DNA from: Actinomycetes bacterium
Lineage (GTDB): Bacteria > Actinomycetota > Thermoleophilia > BMS3ABIN01
DNA length: 64,000 nucleotides
Direction: 5' to 3'
Assembly: GCA_021787475.1 (NCBI GenBank)
Contig: JAJYLW010000007.1
Coordinates: 38,304-102,303, forward strand
Below are positions 57,553 through 64,000 of the stretch, piece by piece. The translations under genes were made by a program, and so were the position numbers. The notes beneath the pieces are model-generated. The model did not search any database. It saw only the letters and a list, made by a program, of their open reading frames with translations, and was not told the DNA's origin. How positions within the stretch are numbered: the first letter of the stretch is position 1; each line of letters begins with the position of its first letter.

Positions 57553-57696
57553 ATGTGGTATATAGAACAAAATTTGCGGTTCTTCCTGGTCAACGTGATC
57601 ATGACGGTTATTGTTCTGACCGGACTCACGTTCGCTACGCCTCCGTTCATAAACTGGTTGATCAGGAAGATCCAAGGGGATGAGGATAGCAAGTAG
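57553..57696 (+). CDS. 47-aa single-TM small protein between cytochrome and Fe-S genes
   Basis: MWYIEQNLRFFLVNVIMTVIVLTGLTFATPPFINWLIRKIQGDEDSK*. Confidence 0.55.
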   Translation: MWYIEQNLRFFLVNVIMTVIVLTGLTFATPPFINWLIRKIQGDEDSK

Positions 57697-57922
57697 CAAG
57701 CTCCGCAAGTAATTTACTTTTTGGCGGAAACTCTGCATTTTACCTATCCTTGCTGCGCATGAATAGCTTGTTCCTGCGCAGAGGTCAACAAAGGGCGGCA
57801 TGTGCCGCCGGGGTTTGTCATCGTTCACCACGTCTTGGGGAAGGGACAGGAAGGGCTGGGCACGCTAATGACAGGCAATCCTTGATTGCCTGATCAATGA
57901 GGGAGGACTAGCAATAGCGACT

Positions 57923-58546
57923 TTGGCCAAGAAGCGTTACGCAATGGTGATTGACATGCGCCGCTGCATTGGCTGTCACGCCTGCACGGTTGCCTGTAAG
58001 GCAGAGATGGCGGTGCCGCTTCAAGTCAACGCCACCTGGGTCAAGATCGTTGAGAAGGGACCCTATCCCTCCGCCCGCCGTTTCTATCTCCCCCGGCTCT
58101 GCAATAATTGCACCAATCCCATCTGTGTCCGCAACTGCCCCACCCAGGCTTCCTACAAGCGCGACGACGGCATTGTCGTTGTTGATCCGCACCGCTGCAT
58201 TTGTTGCAAATACTGCATCGCCTCCTGCCCGTATGACGTCCGTTACGTCAACCCATTCAAGGAGATCGTGGAGAAGTGCTACTTCTGCCAGCACCGCGTC
58301 GACGCCGGGCTGGAGCCCGCCTGTGTCGAAAGCTGCCCCACGAGGGCGATGGTCTTTGGCGACCGCAACGACGACAAGAGCGAGATCTCACAGCTGCTGG
58401 CGTCCAACGCCACTACCGTGCTGAAGAAAGAGATGGAAACGGAGCCGAATGTTTATTACATCGCCGGCGATGAGACGGCAATGAGCAATGATGAGAAGGG
58501 TATCAATTACCGTGCTGAAGGGGCGTTCATCAATCTGCGTCTCTAG
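57923..58546 (+). CDS. 4x[4Fe-4S] ferredoxin subunit of CISM-type oxidoreductase
   Basis: CIGCHACTVAC, CNNCTNPICVRNC, CICCKYCIASC, CYFCQHR...ACVESC. Confidence 0.94.
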   Translation: MAKKRYAMVIDMRRCIGCHACTVACKAEMAVPLQVNATWVKIVEKGPYPSARRFYLPRLCNNCTNPICVRNCPTQASYKRDDGIVVVDPHRCICCKYCIASCPYDVRYVNPFKEIVEKCYFCQHRVDAGLEPACVESCPTRAMVFGDRNDDKSEISQLLASNATTVLKKEMETEPNVYYIAGDETAMSNDEKGINYRAEGAFINLRL

Positions 58547-58587
58547 CATCGGCCGGGAAAGCTTCAGAACGAAGGGCCAGGTTCCAA

Positions 58588-59508
58588 ATGGACAATACTG
58601 ATGTAAATGTAGTCTATTCGGTTCAGCACCAGCTGCCGCTGGTGATGTACATTGCCCAGTACTTTTTCTTCACCGGCCTCAGCGCCGGGTCATTTGTCAT
58701 CTCCGTGGTGGCGACGATGCTGGGACGCAAGGAGTTCAAGCCCATCGGCCGCATTACCGCCGTCCTGGCGCCGGTCCTGCTGATCATCGCCCCCCTGAAC
58801 CTGATCGCCGATCTTGGGCAGCCGCTCCGCTTCTGGCACCTGTTTTTTTTCTATAACTGGACTTCGCCGATCACCTATGGTTCATTCCTGCTCACGCTTT
58901 ACCCGATCATGGGCATCATCTATGCGATCATGGTTTTCACCAACCGCGGCACCGCGGCGAAGATCCTGGGCATCATCGGCGTTCCCCTGGCGATCTCGGT
59001 CCACGGTTACACCGGCTTTATTCTGGCGCTGGCCAAGGCGCGGGCGCTCTGGAACACGGCCGCCATGCCAACCATCTTCCTGGTGTCGGCAATGGTATCC
59101 GGAATTGGCTTTGTGGTTGTAGTTGCGGCCGTTCGCTGGAAGTGGTTTGACAAGAAAACCACTGAGGAGCAGCGCGCCAAGGACAAGCGGCTGATCATCC
59201 AGCTGGCCCAGTTCATGGCTTACACTATCATGCTGGATCTGTTCCTGATCGTGTCGGACATCCTGGTGCTGCTGACCGCGCACGCCGACGCCTACCAGGC
59301 CGGCATGCTCATCCTGACGGGCAACTTGGCCCCCATCTTCCTGGGGGTGGAAATTTTCCTCGGCTCAATCGTCCCCATGGTGCTCGTCCTGGGGCCGACG
59401 CGCAAGAATCTGACCGCGATCGTGATCGCTTCGATTCTGGTGAACATCGGCGTCTACGCCATGCGCTTTGTTATGGTCATTGGCGGGCAGACAATCCCGC
59501 TCAGTTAG
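58588..59508 (+). CDS. NrfD/PsrC-family integral membrane subunit
   Basis: multi-TM; QYFFFTGLSAGSFVISVVATMLG. Confidence 0.92.
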   Translation: MDNTDVNVVYSVQHQLPLVMYIAQYFFFTGLSAGSFVISVVATMLGRKEFKPIGRITAVLAPVLLIIAPLNLIADLGQPLRFWHLFFFYNWTSPITYGSFLLTLYPIMGIIYAIMVFTNRGTAAKILGIIGVPLAISVHGYTGFILALAKARALWNTAAMPTIFLVSAMVSGIGFVVVVAAVRWKWFDKKTTEEQRAKDKRLIIQLAQFMAYTIMLDLFLIVSDILVLLTAHADAYQAGMLILTGNLAPIFLGVEIFLGSIVPMVLVLGPTRKNLTAIVIASILVNIGVYAMRFVMVIGGQTIPLS

Positions 59509-59520
59509 GGGAGCACAGCC

Positions 59521-61887
59521 ATGCGCAGCATCACCCGCAGGGATTTTTTAAAGATAGGAGCAGCGGGAACGGCGCTGCTGGCGATTGAGAGCCAGCTGCA
59601 CCCGATCGCCCAGGCGATGGAGATGATGGATGGCGGCCGTTCCGTCAACCGGGTCTCGGGGCTGCCCCGCTCGTTCCTGCCCAGCACCTGCACGCAGTGC
59701 CCGGCCGGCTGCGGCATCATCGGCTACGTTGAAGAAAGCAAGCTGGTCAAGATCGGCGGCAACCCCAAGCACTTAAGCAACCAGAGCGCGCTCTGCGCCC
59801 GCGGCCAGGCCGGTATCAACGCCCTTTATGATCCCGACCGCATCCTGACGCCGCTCAAGCGCGTCGGCGGCCGCGGCGAGAACCGCTGGGCCAAGATCAA
59901 ATGGGACCAGGCTTATGAGGAAGTGGCAAAGGCGATGCAGCCACTCAAATCCCAGCCGGGCCGGTTCGTTTACATGACTGAGGATCTGGGGCATGACACG
60001 CTGGGCAAGCGCTTCGCTTACTCTTTTGGCTCCGGCAACGCGCTGGGAGCGGCCAGCATTTTTGGCGGCAACAAGCAAGTAGCGACCCAGCTGACCTGGG
60101 GCGCCGCCGGCGACATGCCCGACGTTGCCAACACAAAATACATTCTTGTCTTTGGCGCTAACCCGCTCGAGAGCCATCCCCAGTTCGTCGGCTTTGCCCG
60201 CCGCCTGATCGAGGGCGTTCAGGACAACCAGGCGAAGATGGTCGTGTTTGATGTGCGCCTCACCAACACCTCGACCCGCGCCAATGAGGTTTATTATGTC
60301 AACCCGGGGACTTACGCCATTGTGGCGTTGGCGATGGCCAACGTGATTATGCAGGAGGGCCTGCACAACGCCGCCTTCATTGATCAGTGGGCCAACATCA
60401 GCTCCGGCGATATCGCCGCCCATCTGTCCCAGTTTACCCCTGAGAAGGCGGCGGCGGCATCAGGGGTGGACGCGGCTGCCATCCGGCGCGTAGCCACGGA
60501 ATTTGCTTCCACCAGTCCCGCCACCACCCTGTCGGACGGGCTGGTCTCCGTCCATGGCAACGGCACCCAGAATGAGCGGGCCGTGATGCTGCTTAACATT
60601 ATCACCGGGAACATCGACAACCGCGGCGGCCTCTGCCTGCCGCGCGAGTTCAACCTGCCTGACGCCGATCCGGCGCCGGCCGTCCCGGCGCCGACGCCGC
60701 TCAGCAATCCTGCTGATCTTCCGCTGGCGAGCCAGCAGGCAATTGATCGCTCCTGGCAGCTTATCCGGGACCGCAAGCACCGGGTGGGAGTGCTGATGAC
60801 ACGTTCCTACAATCCGGTCTATTCCGATCCCGACGGCGGCGGCGTCGCTGACCTGCTCAAGGATGATACGATGGTGCCCATCCACGTCGCCGTCAGCCCG
60901 TTCATGACCGAGACCGCGGCCCTGGCCGACATCGTGCTGCCGGAGACCACTTACCTGGAGGGATGGGATCTTGAAGTCAGGCCCTCGCCCGAGCTTGTTC
61001 CGTTCATTTCCCTCAGGCAGCCGGTTGTGCCGCCGCTTAAAGACGCCCGGCCGTTCTTTGAAATCGCGACATCGCTCGCAAATACGATAAAAGGCGGCAT
61101 GGAGCAGTATTTTGGCTTCAAATCAGTGGAAGATTATCTGAAGGGCCGGATTCAGAACGTCGGCGGCCTGGCTGCGGCCGGCGGTCTTGATTACCTGAAG
61201 CAGCACGGCGTCTGGTTTAACCCGAGGAGCAAGCCCGACTACGGCTCCTTCGGCGGCGGCTTCAGTACCCCCTCCGGCAAGCTCGAGGTTTATTCCTCGG
61301 TGCTTAAGGACAAAGGGTTCTCGCCGCTCCCGGACTATGAGCCAGTCCCCGCTTTCTCCTCGCTGTCAAAGGATGAGCTGGTGCTCACCATTTTTGACAC
61401 CGCCATCCAGACGGACGCCAAAACGGCAAACTGCATGTGGCTGGACGAGATCCTCCATAACAACCCGGTCTGGATCAATCCGGCCACGGCCGAGCAGCTT
61501 GGCATCAAAGACGGCGACAAAGTGAGGGTGGTGCGGGCGGCCCGCACCGGTCAGGGAATCTCACCTGTCGATGACAGCCAGCTTAATCCGCGGGCAAGGT
61601 CGCTGGAGACGACGGCTTTCCTGACTGAGGGAATCCACCCGCGCGTGGTGGCGATGGCCAATGGCGTCGGCCACACTGGCTTCGGCCGAATCGCCCAGGG
61701 CGAGAAGATCAGCAAGGATGAAGAGTCAGGCGCGCTTAAGAATCCGAACACAGAGCTGGTCTGGTGGCGGGAAAAGGACGGCATCGGCACAAATCCCAAG
61801 ACCATTGTCCCGGCGATGGCGGATCCGGTCGGCGGCGGACAGGCCTGGGGCGATGTCGTTGTCACCGTTGGCAAAATCAAGGAATAG
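59521..61887 (+). CDS. molybdopterin oxidoreductase-family subunit with Tat signal and N-terminal [4Fe-4S]
   Basis: TRRDFLKIGAAG; CTQCPAGCGIIG...LCARGQAG; GANPLESHP. Confidence 0.94.
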   Translation: MRSITRRDFLKIGAAGTALLAIESQLHPIAQAMEMMDGGRSVNRVSGLPRSFLPSTCTQCPAGCGIIGYVEESKLVKIGGNPKHLSNQSALCARGQAGINALYDPDRILTPLKRVGGRGENRWAKIKWDQAYEEVAKAMQPLKSQPGRFVYMTEDLGHDTLGKRFAYSFGSGNALGAASIFGGNKQVATQLTWGAAGDMPDVANTKYILVFGANPLESHPQFVGFARRLIEGVQDNQAKMVVFDVRLTNTSTRANEVYYVNPGTYAIVALAMANVIMQEGLHNAAFIDQWANISSGDIAAHLSQFTPEKAAAASGVDAAAIRRVATEFASTSPATTLSDGLVSVHGNGTQNERAVMLLNIITGNIDNRGGLCLPREFNLPDADPAPAVPAPTPLSNPADLPLASQQAIDRSWQLIRDRKHRVGVLMTRSYNPVYSDPDGGGVADLLKDDTMVPIHVAVSPFMTETAALADIVLPETTYLEGWDLEVRPSPELVPFISLRQPVVPPLKDARPFFEIATSLANTIKGGMEQYFGFKSVEDYLKGRIQNVGGLAAAGGLDYLKQHGVWFNPRSKPDYGSFGGGFSTPSGKLEVYSSVLKDKGFSPLPDYEPVPAFSSLSKDELVLTIFDTAIQTDAKTANCMWLDEILHNNPVWINPATAEQLGIKDGDKVRVVRAARTGQGISPVDDSQLNPRARSLETTAFLTEGIHPRVVAMANGVGHTGFGRIAQGEKISKDEESGALKNPNTELVWWREKDGIGTNPKTIVPAMADPVGGGQAWGDVVVTVGKIKE

Positions 61888-61899
61888 GCGGGGCGAACG

Positions 61900-62682
61900 A
61901 TGAAAAAACCAAAGCTTTCCAAACCGGTGTGGGGGCTGATCGTTGTCGTGGTGATCCTGGTGGCAGTGTCGCCGCTGCTGGGCCTGGCTCACTTTACTAC
62001 CACAAGTCCTACGTTTTGCCTAACCTGTCACGGCACTGGCGAGACGGCCGACATCAGCCAGCAATCGAAAGTCCACCCTGATTACGGCACCGTTGGCTGC
62101 ATCGAGTGCCATGCCAGCGGCGGCGGCAGTTTCATAACGGACGGCTACCATGGCGGCTACTCGGCCAAGCCCGACCGGGTGAACAGCAACTGCATCCGCT
62201 GCCACGGGAACATGACCAGCAAGAATGATACGTCGGGCTTTAAGTACAACGTCGTCAACATCAATATCTCTCACGCTCAGCATCTGTCGCTTGGCGCCAA
62301 GTGCACCGACTGCCACCGTAATATCGCCCACGACCTCAACATCAACCCCACCAACCGGCCGCGGATGGCCTACTGTTTCCAGTGCCACTCCAGCCAGACC
62401 AGCTGCAACAAATGCCACGTCGGCGGGCCGCCCAAAGGGAGCCCGTCCGAACCGATTCCGCCGCCGGCCAAGATGCCGCAGACGCCGTCGCCCGACGCCG
62501 CCCAGGAAACCTGGCAGGTCAAGTGCTCGCAGTGCCATGCGCTCTATCCGCCCGGCACGCACACGGGCCAGGAATGGAGCACGATCGTCAACAAGATGGC
62601 CGGCTTTACCGGGTCAAACATCAGCGCCGAAGACAAAGCGAACATCATCTCTTATTTAAACACGGTAGCAAAGCAGCAGTAA
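61900..62682 (+). CDS. membrane-anchored multiheme cytochrome c (7 CxxCH)
   Basis: CLTCH, CIECH, CIRCH, CTDCH, CFQCH, CNKCH, CSQCH; N-terminal TM. Confidence 0.92.
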   Translation: MKKPKLSKPVWGLIVVVVILVAVSPLLGLAHFTTTSPTFCLTCHGTGETADISQQSKVHPDYGTVGCIECHASGGGSFITDGYHGGYSAKPDRVNSNCIRCHGNMTSKNDTSGFKYNVVNINISHAQHLSLGAKCTDCHRNIAHDLNINPTNRPRMAYCFQCHSSQTSCNKCHVGGPPKGSPSEPIPPPAKMPQTPSPDAAQETWQVKCSQCHALYPPGTHTGQEWSTIVNKMAGFTGSNISAEDKANIISYLNTVAKQQ

Positions 62683-62706
62683 CTAGGGGGCATGCCCCCT
62701 AGTTAC
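62679..62706. terminator. perfect 28-bp palindrome at end of cytochrome operon (terminator or protein-binding site)
   Basis: GTAACTAGGGGGCATGCCCCCTAGTTAC. Confidence 0.7.
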
Positions 62707-62723
62707 CCTTATCCCATAATGCG

Positions 62724-63056
62724 CTACCAGTCCTTGAACAGGTGCGGGTTCTCCGACTTGGCCTCGGCAATGATATTCTTGTCGCCTTTCTCGGCAACCG
62801 CCGTCAGCCGCTGCTCAGCCACCGCCGCGCGCCGCTCGGCTTTGTCCTTGCCCGACTGGCCTGCCACGTAGCCGATCAGCGTTCCCAGCAAGCCGGTCAC
62901 CGCTCCCAGCACGGCGACGATGTTTTCCGCCGCCTTGTCCGAATTTCGAAAAAGCAGCGCCGAAACTAGGAACACGATTAGCAGAAACGTGATGCCGATA
63001 ACGACTATCCAGAACGTCAGCTTTTCCTGCAGCGCCTTGTTGCCATCGCCAGCCAT
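62724..63056 (-). CDS. hypothetical membrane protein
   Basis: 110-aa ORF with two TM segments. Confidence 0.65.
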   Translation of the reverse strand: MAGDGNKALQEKLTFWIVVIGITFLLIVFLVSALLFRNSDKAAENIVAVLGAVTGLLGTLIGYVAGQSGKDKAERRAAVAEQRLTAVAEKGDKNIIAEAKSENPHLFKDW

Positions 63057-63238
63057 TCAAACCCCCCGTGATCCAATTTACCGTTGATTAACTTGCCCGG
63101 TTTGCGGCATTTAAATGAGATTTCTGCCCGGCCGGATGATATCCTGCCCGGACGCTTAAGATATTAAAGCCGGTTCGAATCGATGAAATGGAGGGCCAAG
63201 TTTAAATCAGGATTTGCCCGGATTGGGGAGGCTAAAAA

Positions 63239-63691
63239 ATGAAGCGTTTGTTTGCTATTTCTTTTCTTTTTACCGCGCTGATTTTTGATATTTTGCTTGC
63301 CGCTCTGCTGATCTTTCCTTCGGCCGGGCTGGCCGGGACCAACCAGTGGACCACCAACGGGCCTTTTGGCGGGAATGTTTCCTCCCTGGCCGTATCGCCC
63401 AACTTCGCCAGCGACCGCACCCTCTTTGCCGGCACCTTCGGCGGCGGCGTCTTTAGCTACACTTACACTGCTGGTGACACCACCCCGCCGGCGGTAAGCA
63501 GCGTATCCCCCAGTGGCTGGATAAACACAGCCTCGCCTACCATAAGCGCCGATTACTCTGACTCCGGCTCGGGCATAAACACCGCCTCGGTGGCGGTATA
63601 CCTGGACGGGCGAACGCCGCCGGGATGTACGGCAACAGCCACTTTGGTAAGCTGCCTGGCCTCGGGGCTCACCGATGGATCCCACTACAAG
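63239..63691 (+). pseudogene. secreted repeat/Ig-like protein, 5' part only, truncated by IS remnant
   Basis: signal peptide; FGGNVSSLAVSPNFASDRTLFAGTFGGGVF; DTTPPAVSSVSPSG; coding similarity stops at GSHYKC before IS end. Confidence 0.7.
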
Positions 63692-64000
63692 TGTCAAGTG
63701 ACACCAAGATTTCCGAAGTTAAGTGACAGCAACCTTCCCGCACCCGGCGTTTGATTAATCCTTGAACATCACCTCCTTGTCCTTCAGCCGGTAACTCCTG
63801 CCGCTGATGCTGATGGCATAGGCATGATGCAATAGCCGGTCCAGTTGCTGTCCAGACAACCCCGACCACTTCTGCCGCGGCTGTGCGAGAACGTCAGGAT
63901 AAAGGCGCAAAGCTCCACCAGACGGCCGCAGATGTTTAGGTTGAAGGAGCCCCAGTCGGCCTGGGCCTGAATGCCCGGTGGTGTTTCTACCCGCCGGCGC
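63692..64000 (-). mobile_element. decayed IS21-family remnant (IstA fragment joined to IstB C-terminus)
   Basis: end TGTCAAGTGACACCAAGATTTCCGAAGTTAAGTGACA; minus-strand ETPPGIQAQADWGSFN...ILTFSHSR (IstA-like) then LLHHAYAISISGRSYRLKDKEVMFKD* (IstB-like). Confidence 0.75.

Noticed and set aside
57697-57922. Moco riboswitch upstream of the Fe-S/NrfD/Mo genes
   Set aside because: Hairpins present (GGCGGCATGTGCCGCC, CAGGCAATCCTTGATTGCCTG) but I could not match the Moco consensus.
1-64000. CRISPR array, prophage, BGC or toxin-antitoxin locus
   Set aside because: No regularly spaced direct repeats, cas genes, phage structural genes or clear TA pairs seen.

Overview
This 64-kb GC-rich chromosomal window looks like a deep-branching, probably anaerobic actinobacterium. 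The lineage is inferred from the FhaA-FhaB-PstP-RodA-PbpA-PknB(4xPASTA) cluster. Gene content is mostly housekeeping: korA/korB, pyrE, rplM-rpsI, glmM, glmS, acpS, nnr, alr, a CCA-adding-type nucleotidyltransferase, pheA, pncA/pncB-like genes and tRNA-Leu(CAG). There are also two ABC exporters, a UDP-sulfoquinovose-synthase/glycosyltransferase locus, an archaemetzincin, and a multiheme-cytochrome/NrfD/Fe-S/molybdopterin-type respiratory complex.

The most interesting system is at 2.47-5.6 kb on the minus strand. Two complete fluoride (crcB-motif) riboswitches, each with an overlapping intrinsic terminator, occur in tandem. One lies in front of an intact dynamin-family GTPase. The other lies in front of a CPA-type cation:proton antiporter that is broken by an in-frame TAG and frameshifts. 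A fluoride-gated dynamin-like membrane-remodelling protein is, to my knowledge, not a standard fluoride-regulon member.

The 2.5-9.7 kb segment contains three broken genes around the intact dynamin gene. Other unexplained structure includes at least two families of dispersed palindromic (MITE/REP-like) elements and short-period intergenic repeats. A two-copy 22-bp-spaced TACAAC direct-repeat element, a perfect 28-bp palindrome, a perfect 18-bp-arm hairpin inside a coding region, an operator-like palindrome at the respiratory promoter, and a decayed IS21 remnant at the right edge are also present.
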